The notes: generated by a model from the sequence alone, not told the origin. A stretch of 6,107 nt of DNA from CAZISM01 sp964541895 (GCA_964541895.1 CAZISM010000226.1:1-6107); one strand, 5' to 3'. Counted from the first letter of the stretch, positions 1 through 6,107 are shown. A program made the numbers and translations.

Positions 1-835
1 CCCAATCCGGGTGATTGCGGTTGGCATAGGGTGTGCCTATCACCAGATCGGTCTGCCGGCACAGAGTATAGAGCATGGCTTTGAACAGGGCGATAAGGCC
101 GGAAAACAGATTGGCGTTCTGCAGCTGCGTCCAGCTTTCAAGCCGTTTCACCGTCTCCGGCGCCAGGGAAAAAGAGATCCGCTTCCCTTTGTAGGAGGGC
201 TGCAACCGTCCGCTCTGACGATAGGGCAGGTTCAGGCGTGGGGGAACCGGCAGCAGTTTGCGGCGCCAGAAGGCGAGATCGCTTGCCGGTTCTGATTGCT
301 GCCGGCGCACCAGGCTGCAGGCCTCAAAATAGCTCATGCCGCTATGGTGCGATCGACCGTTACGGCCTGACTGGGCATCATATTGGATCAGGAGATGATC
401 GAAAAAGATGTTATGCGACCAGCCGTCAAAAACAAGATGATGCACGCTGAACAGGAAGACGTGGTGGTCCGGCGTTAATCGGTACAATCTGGCCGCAAAC
501 AGCGGCCAACGCGCCGTGTTAAAGACCAGCTCGCCGAGCTTTTCTGCCTCACTCTGCAGAAAACGATCGGGCCGGTCCCCCGTCCCTTCGAGATTTTTTA
601 CTTCGATGGAATAGTGCGGAGACGAAACCAGGTGATGAAATACCGAAGAGCCGGCCATGACAAATATAGAGTGCAGCGCCTGATGTTGTCTGAGGAGAGT
701 TTGAAAAGCCGATTGCCAGTGCGATGGCTGCAACGGGCCGTGAATGTCAGCGCGGATGACGATGTTGCGGATATGGCTGTTCTGGTCCAGCTGATGTAAT
801 ACCCAGAGCTCCTCCTGGGTCAGCGTCAGGACCGG
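1..835 (-). other. NRPS condensation domain (N-terminal part only)
   Basis: Residues 605-882 form the start of a condensation domain, which joins the aminoacyl group on the preceding carrier domain to that of the next module. LTQEELWVLHQL (608-619) is the first core motif, HHLVFDGW (736-743) is the active-site motif with H737 as catalytic histidine, and VIGTPYANR (869-877) is the fifth motif, just before the edge. The second core motif is unusual: QHQALHSIF (654-662) stands where RHExLRTxF is expected, so both arginines are replaced. Because it follows A-T directly with no epimerase, an LCL-type or dual domain is the simplest expectation; the subtype cannot be settled from a partial domain. 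Confidence 0.88.
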
Positions 836-2647
836 CTGGTTGCTGTCTGGTATCGTAGGCGCCGGCTGCGCCTGGCCTGATTCGTCAAGAGGCAGCTGTT
901 CAGGCAGCATTCGGCAGAACGCCTCCAGGGTCGGATTATCCATCAACGATTTCAAAGACAGCCGCATCTGAAACAATTGAAAGATTCGTGACAGTATCTG
1001 CGTGGCATTGAGCGAGTGTCCGCCCAGGGAAAAGAAATGGTCCTGGGCCTGCACCGTCTCTGCCTGCAGCATCTCTTTCCAGATGTTGGCGACGCGCTGT
1101 TGCACAGCGGACAGGGCCGCTTTTTCTGTTACTTTTTTTATCGCCGCAAGCTGGCGGTAATCGATTTTGCCGTTATGGTCGCGTGGCATCTCTGTCAGTA
1201 AGGAGAGTTCAGCCGGAACGGCATACGCCGGCAACCATTCCTCGAGAAACGAGCGGACCTTTACCAGCGATGGAGTTTGGTCCGGCTGACTGGTGAAAAA
1301 AGCGCGCAGAAACATTCCGTCGGTTTCAGCACCCTGTACGACCACCGCGGCTTCGACGATCTCCGGATGCTGCCGCAAAACAGATTCGATTTCCAGCAGT
1401 TCGATGCGGTGGCCGCGCAGTTTTATCTGGCGATCGATGCGGCCGGCAAAGATCAGCTGTCCGTCTGCGCGCAGGCGGCCCAGATCGCCGCTGCGATACA
1501 ATCGCCCCGAACCGTCCGCCGAAAAGGGATCGGCGATAAATTTTTCCGCGGTCAGGGTGTCGTCGTTAAAGTAACCCGTTGCCAGGCCTTTGCCGCCGAT
1601 CAATATTTCTCCCGTATCGCCGGGTCTTACCGCGTGCATGTTTTCATCGACGAGGTGAATCGTATAGCCGAAAAGGGGCTGACCTATAGGAGTGACTTCG
1701 TCCGGTTGCGTTGAGGCGGTAAAGGGGTACATCGTGCAGCAGATGGTGGTTTCCGTTGGACCATAGCCGTTGAGGATATCCGCTTCCGGCAGCAGATTAC
1801 GAAATCGTTGCAGCAACCCTTCCTTAATGGGCTCCACACCCACCAGGAGTCGCCGCAACGACAGCGGCGAAGAGAGGCGTTCCATTTCGGCAATTACGGG
1901 TGCCAGCAGGCCGGGAGGCAGATAGGCGGAGGTGATCCGGTGCACCTGCAGGTACCGGCTCAGAATTTTGGGATTCAGTTTCGTGTTGGGACCGAGCAGA
2001 TGCAGCGTTCCGCCATGGCAGAGCATGCTGAATATTTCATAGACGGAGACATCAAATGTATAGGGCGTGAGCGAAACGCCGGCAAACGGTTCCGGCCAGG
2101 GTTGGCACAGAGCGGCTGTGGCATTCAGCATGGTGACAACCGCTTCATGGGGGATGAGCACCCCTTTGGGTTTGCCGGTGGTGCCGGAGGTGTAGATCAT
2201 GTAGGCGGTCTCTTGCGGTTCGAGCTGCACAGCAGGGGCATCGTCCGGTTCGTGCGGCCACAAGCGGTTATCGCGCGGCCAGAGCATCGCCTGGAGATGC
2301 TCCGGCTTTTCCGGGAGTGGCAGCTCTTTTTCCAGCAGGAGGCATGGCGCGGACAGTTCCTGCAGCATCGCCAGCAGCCGTCGAGCAGGCACCTGGGGAT
2401 TGATGGGAACATAGGCTGCACCGCATTTCATGATCGCCAACATGGAAGCGATCATGGCGGTGGAGGGAGAAAAGACGATCGGGATCAGATCGCCGCGGCG
2501 GACGCCCTGTCGGCGCAGAAAATGCGCCAGGCGGTTGGTCGTCCGATCCAGTTCGGCATAGGTCCACTTTTGGCCGCCGGCTTGTACGGCGATCTGATCC
2601 GCCCTGTGTCGGGCCTGAATTTCAAAAGCCTGGTGAAGTGTCGTCAT
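1..2647 (-). CDS. Non-ribosomal peptide synthetase, initiation module A-T-C (partial; continues past the left edge)
   Basis: The first 882 residues are visible and no stop is met before the window edge. The adenylation domain (about 4-500) selects and activates an amino acid as its AMP ester. Its motifs are WTYAEL (28-33), the GAAYVP motif (76-81), the P-loop YTSGTTGKPKG (152-162), FDVSVYE (198-204), NGYGPTE (293-299), GEILIGG (346-352), YRSGDL (384-389), GRIDRQIKLRGHRIEL (402-417) and NGKIDY (492-497) with the catalytic lysine K494. The carrier domain (about 511-583) has FFSLGGHSL, with S545 as the phosphopantetheine site. The condensation domain starts near 605 and has an intact HHLVFDG (736-742, catalytic H737). 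The window cuts it at its VIGTPYANR motif (869-877). No condensation domain precedes the A domain, so this protein probably starts an assembly line, with no lipo-initiating domain. The start ATG at 2647 is supported by GGAGAG 8 nt upstream and by the A domain beginning at once. The substrate is not recognised. Assignment to the NRPS family is very secure. Confidence 0.96.
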   Translation of the reverse strand, partial: MTTLHQAFEIQARHRADQIAVQAGGQKWTYAELDRTTNRLAHFLRRQGVRRGDLIPIVFSPSTAMIASMLAIMKCGAAYVPINPQVPARRLLAMLQELSAPCLLLEKELPLPEKPEHLQAMLWPRDNRLWPHEPDDAPAVQLEPQETAYMIYTSGTTGKPKGVLIPHEAVVTMLNATAALCQPWPEPFAGVSLTPYTFDVSVYEIFSMLCHGGTLHLLGPNTKLNPKILSRYLQVHRITSAYLPPGLLAPVIAEMERLSSPLSLRRLLVGVEPIKEGLLQRFRNLLPEADILNGYGPTETTICCTMYPFTASTQPDEVTPIGQPLFGYTIHLVDENMHAVRPGDTGEILIGGKGLATGYFNDDTLTAEKFIADPFSADGSGRLYRSGDLGRLRADGQLIFAGRIDRQIKLRGHRIELLEIESVLRQHPEIVEAAVVVQGAETDGMFLRAFFTSQPDQTPSLVKVRSFLEEWLPAYAVPAELSLLTEMPRDHNGKIDYRQLAAIKKVTEKAALSAVQQRVANIWKEMLQAETVQAQDHFFSLGGHSLNATQILSRIFQLFQMRLSLKSLMDNPTLEAFCRMLPEQLPLDESGQAQPAPTIPDSNQPVLTLTQEELWVLHQLDQNSHIRNIVIRADIHGPLQPSHWQSAFQTLLRQHQALHSIFVMAGSSVFHHLVSSPHYSIEVKNLEGTGDRPDRFLQSEAEKLGELVFNTARWPLFAARLYRLTPDHHVFLFSVHHLVFDGWSHNIFFDHLLIQYDAQSGRNGRSHHSGMSYFEACSLVRRQQSEPASDLAFWRRKLLPVPPRLNLPYRQSGRLQPSYKGKRISFSLAPETVKRLESWTQLQNANLFSGLIALFKAMLYTLCRQTDLVIGTPYANRNHPDW
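899..1117 (-). other. NRPS thiolation (peptidyl carrier) domain
   Basis: About 73 residues (511-583 of the NRPS) form a carrier protein domain that holds the activated amino acid as a thioester on a phosphopantetheine arm. The signature DHFFSLGGHSLNAT at 536-549 is nearly canonical, and S545 (codon 1013-1015) is the attachment residue. A linker of about 20 residues rich in Pro and Gln (QAQPAPTIPDSNQP, 592-605) separates it from the condensation domain. No epimerisation or methylation domain lies between A, T and C. Confidence 0.9.
1148..2638 (-). other. NRPS adenylation domain with readable specificity pocket
   Basis: This is the domain of the NRPS that chooses the building block. Aligning by eye to the GrsA phenylalanine A domain, the ten pocket positions read D199, V200, Y203, Y242, L268, G270, G294, I302, C303 and K494, i.e. 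DVYYLGGICK. The Asp at the first position and Lys at the last are the residues that normally hold the amino and carboxyl groups, so an alpha-amino acid substrate is expected. I do not recognise the full code as that of a known substrate. Small departures from consensus are VGVEP at 269-273 (usually GGE), SGD instead of TGD at 386-388, and IELLEIE instead of IELGEIE at 415-421. None removes a catalytic residue, so the domain looks active. Confidence 0.85.
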
Positions 2648-2746
2648 TTATAGTGCTCTCCGCTCCGTCCCACTGCGGTCTGAACCCGTGCTGGAGGGTT
2701 GCAGCCAAGTCATCATAACTCTGGGGCCAGCTGACATGAAGGCAAG
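2648..2746 (-). other. 99-nt intergenic spacer between the beta-helix and NRPS genes
   Basis: This is the only gap longer than 20 nt in the window. On the transcribed strand it holds an imperfect hairpin at 2680-2704 (five AACCC/GGGTT pairs around an 8-nt loop, extended by CTG/CAG past a one-base bulge) and, nearer the NRPS, the ribosome site. No run of T follows the hairpin, so it is not a convincing rho-independent terminator. I could not make out a clear sigma-70 or Bacteroidetes-type (TTG / TAnnTTTG) promoter. The NRPS may be read through from the upstream genes or have its own promoter that I cannot recognise. Confidence 0.4.
2656..2661 (-). promoter_or_regulatory. Ribosome binding site of the NRPS gene
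   Basis: GGAGAG lies 8 nt upstream of the ATG at 2647, a good Shine-Dalgarno match at normal spacing. It fixes the start of the NRPS and agrees with the A domain beginning within the first ten residues. Confidence 0.75.
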
Positions 2747-4489
2747 CTACCTTGTTTTTGCCATTTTTTGCATTATTATTTGCTCGCCGGCTCGCAGCCG
2801 GCAGAAATACAGGCCATTGGCCAGCGGCCGGCCGTTATCGTTGCGGCCGTCCCAGGGGATGGCGTGCCGGCCTTTGTTGTAAAAACGGTTTACCTGCAGG
2901 TGCCGCACCTGTTGACCCAGTTCGTTAAAAACGATGAGATCGATGTCTGTTTCCTGTCCCAGCCAAAAGCGGATGCTGGTTCCTCCGGAAAAGGGATTGG
3001 GCTGGGCGTGCAGCAGCAGGGAAAGGTCGGTGTTTGCATTCCCGGCAGCGTTGTCAGCGGTTGAGGAGGGTATATTGGTAATCAGTCCGGGATCCGGTTC
3101 TGCCGGGTCGAATTCCATGGCTCCCAGGTCCGGAGCTTGCTGCTGGGGGCGCAAAAGATTGCGATAGTCGAAGAGAACGCCCACCGGGTGCCCTGCGTCA
3201 ACAGCCGGCGAGAGGCGCGAAAGCCTGAAATCATTTTGCAGAGGATTGATGAATTGGACGGCATCGAGGGTCCGGCTGAAAAAATTGTGGGCAATCTCTG
3301 CATCCACGTTGGCTTCGCTCAGCATCACATAAGCGTCTTCACCGCGGTCGTGGGCCGGCGATTCCGCATAGTAGGCAAAGGCGCCCGGATTTACGATGAT
3401 GTTGTTGATGATTTTGTTGCCGCGGCTGATGGTGCTCGCAAAGCGGATGCCGTCGGTTTTTGGATTGATGATGGTATTGTGCAACAGGTAGAACGATGAA
3501 TCCATCAGCGTTGCTTTGTCAGCGACATAAATGCCGTATTTTCGCATGGTCGGGTCTTGAGGAAAATAGTCCCGGCCGGCGTTGACGATAATATTGTTAA
3601 AAAGCCATTGGCCGCCCGTGCCATAACATTCGATGCCGGACCCCATACCATCGCTGATAAAGTTGTTATAGCAATCGGCCACGCAGCCGCTGCCGATCAT
3701 GATGCCGCTCATCTGATGGACGGTTTGTCGATAACTGTCATTACGAATCTGGTTTTCATAGATGCGACACTCCTTGACGACAGAGCTGACTTGAATGCCG
3801 TCCCAGCCGGTGCGCTCGATGCGATTTTGATAGATGTGCACGTTTTCCAGCGTATGCGGCAACACCGGAATCGTTTTGCCGTCGCATTCGACGGCGGTGC
3901 CCAGCCAAAAGGTGCTGCCCACATAAATGCCTTCTTCACCGATGTCGTGCAGATAGTTGTTGTGGATAAACAGATTCCTCAGGACAAACTGGCCTCGAGC
4001 CACCGGCTTAAGACAGGTGGGATCGGTTTTGGCCACAATCGCGGTCTGTTTGGTGTTGCTGATTTCAAGAAACTCTATTTCGAATTCGCTGCTCAGATCG
4101 TCCACACTGATGCCGGAACCATGGCTGACCTTTTCGATTTTAATGCCGTAGAGCGTATCCGCTGAACCGTTGCCGGAAAGTTTGATGTGCGTGCAATTAC
4201 GAAAGGAAATGCCGTAATAGTGATCGGTGTTGATGCGCACCTGACCGAAGCGATTGCAGATGACAATGGGCGCGTCATCCTGGCCGTGCAGATTGCGGAT
4301 CAGCAGAAAGCTGCGCGGGCCTGATTCAAATACCAGGGTGTCGCCCGGGTGCACCTTGAAACCGGAGGTGCCGTCGATGACCATCAACGCAGCCGGGATG
4401 CCATGGCTTTTAGCGTCGGCGACAAACGCGTGGCTCAACAGGTGTGCAAGCAGGAGCAGGAGAACGGTTCGAGTGGCAAACCGGCGCAT
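2747..4489 (-). CDS. Exported right-handed parallel beta-helix protein with C-terminal T9SS-type sorting domain
   Basis: 580 residues from ATG 4489. A signal peptide is clear: a basic start MRRFATR, a hydrophobic core VLLLLLAHLLSHAFV (9-23) and a likely cut near ADA (24-26). The body is a beta-helix of pectate-lyase-like rungs: FIHNNYLHDIGEEGIYV (174-190), VHIYQNRIERTGWDGIQV (217-234), CYNNFISDGMGSGIEC (273-288), LFNNIIVNAG (296-305), LLHNTIINPKTDGIRF (335-350) and IINNIIVNPG (360-369). A closing segment, DFRLSRLSPAVDAGHP (420-435) then DLGAMEF (454-460), is typical of this group. The tail, about 495-580, opens with NPF and contains WDGRNDNG (546-553), GLYFCRL (559-565) and a terminal KMAKTR, as in T9SS type A / FlgD-like Ig sorting domains. 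The protein is thus predicted to cross both membranes and sit on the surface or be released. Beta-helix proteins beside sugar genes are often lyases, epimerases or glycan binders; no catalytic residues can be assigned here. Nine cysteines remain in the mature part. The longer open frame up to 4678 is rejected because it overlaps the glycosyltransferase by 175 nt. Confidence 0.9.
   Translation of the reverse strand: MRRFATRTVLLLLLAHLLSHAFVADAKSHGIPAALMVIDGTSGFKVHPGDTLVFESGPRSFLLIRNLHGQDDAPIVICNRFGQVRINTDHYYGISFRNCTHIKLSGNGSADTLYGIKIEKVSHGSGISVDDLSSEFEIEFLEISNTKQTAIVAKTDPTCLKPVARGQFVLRNLFIHNNYLHDIGEEGIYVGSTFWLGTAVECDGKTIPVLPHTLENVHIYQNRIERTGWDGIQVSSVVKECRIYENQIRNDSYRQTVHQMSGIMIGSGCVADCYNNFISDGMGSGIECYGTGGQWLFNNIIVNAGRDYFPQDPTMRKYGIYVADKATLMDSSFYLLHNTIINPKTDGIRFASTISRGNKIINNIIVNPGAFAYYAESPAHDRGEDAYVMLSEANVDAEIAHNFFSRTLDAVQFINPLQNDFRLSRLSPAVDAGHPVGVLFDYRNLLRPQQQAPDLGAMEFDPAEPDPGLITNIPSSTADNAAGNANTDLSLLLHAQPNPFSGGTSIRFWLGQETDIDLIVFNELGQQVRHLQVNRFYNKGRHAIPWDGRNDNGRPLANGLYFCRLRAGEQIIMQKMAKTR
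2756..3007 (-). other. C-terminal sorting domain (T9SS type A / FlgD Ig-like)
   Basis: Residues about 495-578 of the beta-helix protein form a compact beta-sandwich-type tail: NPFSGGTSIRFWL (498-510), then DLIVFNELGQQVRHL (517-531), GRHAIPWDGRNDNG (540-553) and NGLYFCRL (558-565), then a basic end. In Bacteroidota and related phyla such tails direct proteins through the type IX secretion system and are usually removed on export. A linker rich in Ala, Asn, Ser and Thr (about 470-490) separates it from the helix. Whether this genome has a type IX system cannot be seen here. Confidence 0.75.
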
Positions 4490-4503
4490 AGAGGCTGATT
4501 GTT

Positions 4504-5700
4504 TCACGCAGGATTGGTTTGCAGTTCGCCGCGCCGCACTTTTTCCCACAGCGTGGATTGCCGGCCGGAAGCATAGCGGCCGAGGCCGCGCAGGACGGCG
4601 TAATTCATGAACAGGAAATAATAGGGCACAAAGAGCAGCTTGAACCGGATGTGTCGTTTTTCCAGCAGCCATCCGCACAACGCAGAGAGGTAAAACAAGG
4701 CCTGCAGATAAAAAAACACGCGGTAGAATCCAGGAGACGGCCAGGCCAGGGCCAGGTTCACCGGCAACAGCAGTAACAGGCCGATGGGCGCCAGGGACCA
4801 GCGCAGCACACGATGAGAAATATATTGAAATGAAAAAAGGCCATACTTCCAGGGCTGGAGCAGAGCACGGAGCCGAATCACGGCCTGGATGCCGCCGGCT
4901 GATATACGAATTTTGCGTTTCAGTTCCTGGCCCATATCGGCGGAGGAGACTTCCACCGCATAGGCATCAGGCTCGTAGGCGATCCGGTACCCCTGCATGG
5001 CTATTTTGAGGGAAATGACAAAATCGTCGAGCACCGTATCCTTCGCCACCGCCGGATACAGCGCCGTGCGAACAGCGAACAGTTCACCAGCCGCTCCGAC
5101 GGCGGAATACAGCTCGGCATCCCATTTTTTTAACCGGGATTCGTATCGCCAGTACAAACCTTCCCCGGCACCGGCGGCATGATCGTGGCGCAGTTCCAGG
5201 ATGCGCTTTTCGCCCGACACGCAGCCGACGCGGGCATCTTGAAAATGGCGCACCAGGTTGACCACCGCCATGGGATTGAGCATGGTGTTGGCGTCGGAAA
5301 AAATAACCAGGGGTGTGGTGATAAAGGGCATGGCCCGATTGACCGCGGCAATTTTACCGTTCCGTTCCGCCTGATGCAATACCCGGACGTCCGCATAAGC
5401 GCGCAACGCTTCCGGGGTGCCGTCGTCGGAACCGTCGGTCACCCAGACGATGTTCAGCTTTTCTTTTGGATAAACAAGTTCACGGCAGTTTTTCATCTTT
5501 AGGATGACCTGATCGATTTCGTTATAGGCCGCGATGAGCAGCGTTACGGCCGGCGGATCGTCGGCCGCCGCGTCGGCTGCGGTGCGCTTGCCGAAGGCAC
5601 GTTTGCCGGTGACCAGAAACCAAAGCAGCAGACCATAACCGATATAAGAATAAAAAGGAATGGCCAGACCTATCCAGAACAACCATTCTAATCCGTTCAT
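4504..5700 (-). CDS. Membrane-bound glycosyltransferase family 2
   Basis: 398 residues, complete. It should transfer a sugar from an activated nucleotide donor on the cytoplasmic face of the inner membrane, in synthesis of a surface or extracellular glycan. One N-terminal membrane helix (about 5-31) precedes a GT-A domain: TLLIAAYNE (53-61), VTDGSDDGT (87-95), NGKIAAVNRAM (114-124), the metal-binding SDANT (135-139), GELFAVR (205-211), the DD pair at 225-226 at the catalytic-base position, and KRKIRISAGGIQ (261-272), which takes the place of QxxRW in this branch. Three further hydrophobic segments follow (about 301-320, 324-346 and 353-373). The layout resembles processive synthases of the poly-N-acetylglucosamine or cellulose type, but there is no PilZ domain, and donor and acceptor are unknown. 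It starts 15 nt after the acyltransferase stop with a perfect AGGAGG, and stops 14 nt before the beta-helix ATG, which implies one transcript. Confidence 0.93.
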   Translation of the reverse strand: MNGLEWLFWIGLAIPFYSYIGYGLLLWFLVTGKRAFGKRTAADAAADDPPAVTLLIAAYNEIDQVILKMKNCRELVYPKEKLNIVWVTDGSDDGTPEALRAYADVRVLHQAERNGKIAAVNRAMPFITTPLVIFSDANTMLNPMAVVNLVRHFQDARVGCVSGEKRILELRHDHAAGAGEGLYWRYESRLKKWDAELYSAVGAAGELFAVRTALYPAVAKDTVLDDFVISLKIAMQGYRIAYEPDAYAVEVSSADMGQELKRKIRISAGGIQAVIRLRALLQPWKYGLFSFQYISHRVLRWSLAPIGLLLLLPVNLALAWPSPGFYRVFFYLQALFYLSALCGWLLEKRHIRFKLLFVPYYFLFMNYAVLRGLGRYASGRQSTLWEKVRRGELQTNPA

Positions 5701-5706
5701 GGCTTT

Positions 5707-5712
5707 CCTCCT
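5707..5712 (-). promoter_or_regulatory. Ribosome binding site of the glycosyltransferase gene
   Basis: A perfect AGGAGG lies 6 nt upstream of the ATG at 5700 and fills the 15-nt gap after the acyltransferase stop. It decides the start at 5700 and suggests efficient translation even without coupling to the upstream gene. Confidence 0.85.
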
Positions 5713-5715
5713 CGT

Positions 5716-6107
5716 TTACGCCCGTGTTGTGTTTTCCCATTGGCCGGTGGCATGATTAAAGCTCTTGATCACGCGCGCCGGATTACCTACGGCCACAGAG
5801 AATGGCGGAATATCTTTGGTGACGACGCTGCCGGCGCCGATTTGCGATCGGCGTCCAATGCGAACGCCGGCCAGTACGACGCTGTTGGCGCCGATGTGCG
5901 ATTCCTCTTCCACGATCACCCCTTTGAGCACCAGCGGCTGTTCGCTGGAGTTGCGGCTGCCGTCGCTATAACCGTGGTTAAAGCCGCTGATAAAGACGTG
6001 CTGGCCCGTGCCGGCGCCGTCGCCGATCTGCACCGGGCCGATCAGCACCGTACCGATGCCGATGCGAACGCGGTCGCCGATGATGACATCGCCGGCGCCG
6101 TTGTTGA
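5716..6107 (-). CDS. Hexapeptide-repeat (left-handed beta-helix) acyltransferase, C-terminal 129 residues
   Basis: The frame is open to the right edge, so the N-terminus lies outside the window; no start codon visible here is credible (the GTG at 6048 is in mid-repeat). The visible part is built from [LIV]-G-x-x-x-x hexads such as VIIGDRVRIGIGTVLIGPVQIG, followed by an excursion loop with FNHGY, whose histidine stands where this family has its catalytic base. Further hexads HIGANSVVLAGVRIGRRSQIGAGSVV follow, then the usual end KDIPPFSVAVGNPARVIK. Enzymes of this family work as trimers and move an acetyl or other acyl group from CoA to a sugar hydroxyl or amino group. Next to a glycosyltransferase, a role in decorating a surface glycan or its precursor is likely. 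The exact substrate cannot be read; serine and maltose/galactoside acetyltransferase-like relatives share these features. Confidence 0.92.
   Translation of the reverse strand, partial: NNGAGDVIIGDRVRIGIGTVLIGPVQIGDGAGTGQHVFISGFNHGYSDGSRNSSEQPLVLKGVIVEEESHIGANSVVLAGVRIGRRSQIGAGSVVTKDIPPFSVAVGNPARVIKSFNHATGQWENTTRA

Noticed and set aside
1..2647. Frameshift or pseudogene in the NRPS
   Set aside because: Translating the minus strand from 2647 gives 882 uninterrupted codons with all core motifs in one frame.
1808..2653. 281-codon open frame on the plus strand
   Set aside because: It lies wholly antisense to the NRPS adenylation domain, whose core motifs are all present on the other strand. Its translation shows no recognisable motif and is rich in Gln, His, Gly and Arg, as expected of a shadow.
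2648..2746. Promoter for the NRPS
   Set aside because: I searched the spacer for -35/-10 pairs and for the Bacteroidetes TTG / TAnnTTTG pattern; only weak matches with poor spacing were seen.
2786..2802. GCCGGC-TCGCA-GCCGGC inverted repeat as a terminator
   Set aside because: It lies inside the coding sequence of the sorting domain and has no T-run after it on either strand; GCCGGC is common in this GC-rich sequence.
3557..4165. 202-codon open frame on the plus strand
   Set aside because: It is antisense to the beta-helix rungs. The minus-strand frame has a signal peptide, repeats and a sorting domain; the plus-strand translation has no domain I recognise.
4490..4678. N-terminal extension of the beta-helix protein to an ATG at 4678
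   Set aside because: It would overlap the glycosyltransferase by 175 nt and bury the signal peptide about 63 residues inside the protein.
5716..6048. Acyltransferase starting at a GTG at 6048
   Set aside because: The hexapeptide repeats continue in frame upstream of this codon to the window edge, so the codon is an internal valine and the gene is truncated by the window.

Overview
The window is a 6.1-kb piece of a polysaccharide / natural-product locus. All four supported genes lie on the minus strand, so transcription runs from the right edge to the left edge. In transcription order they are: the C-terminal part of a left-handed beta-helix (hexapeptide-repeat) acyltransferase, a complete membrane-bound family 2 glycosyltransferase, a complete exported right-handed beta-helix protein with a C-terminal sorting-type domain, and the first 882 residues of a non-ribosomal peptide synthetase (NRPS). 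The first and last genes run off the window. The NRPS frame stays open from its ATG at 2647 to the left edge and covers everything from 1 to 2647. Every plus-strand open frame overlaps one of these genes and looks like a shadow.

Organism: the beta-helix protein ends in a domain of the T9SS type A sorting / FlgD-like Ig type (an NPF start, an ExGQxVRxL-like core, WDGRNDNGxxxxxGLYFxRL, and a final KMxxxR). Such tails are common in the Fibrobacteres-Chlorobi-Bacteroidetes superphylum and relatives, for example Bacteroidota, Ignavibacteria, Calditrichota and KSB1-like candidate phyla. The moderately GC-rich sequence and the clear Shine-Dalgarno sites fit a Calditrichota/KSB1/Ignavibacteria-like genome better than a typical Bacteroidetes. 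This placement is inference from one domain.

Layout: acyltransferase, 15-nt gap holding a perfect AGGAGG site, glycosyltransferase, 14-nt gap (or a GTGA overlap if an alternative start is used), beta-helix protein, 99-nt gap with a weak hairpin and a GGAGAG site, NRPS. No gap of 300 bases or more lacks a gene. I see no tRNA, rRNA, CRISPR array, insertion sequence or convincing terminator.

How the genes may work together: the glycosyltransferase probably builds or exports a cell-surface glycan, the acyltransferase probably O- or N-acylates a sugar, and the beta-helix protein is an exported, probably surface-displayed protein that could bind, cleave or epimerise a polysaccharide. The NRPS begins directly with an adenylation domain, followed by a carrier domain and a condensation domain, so it looks like the first protein of a peptide assembly line. 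Whether it serves the same product as the sugar genes (a peptide-decorated glycan or glycopeptide) or is simply the next cluster is the main open question.
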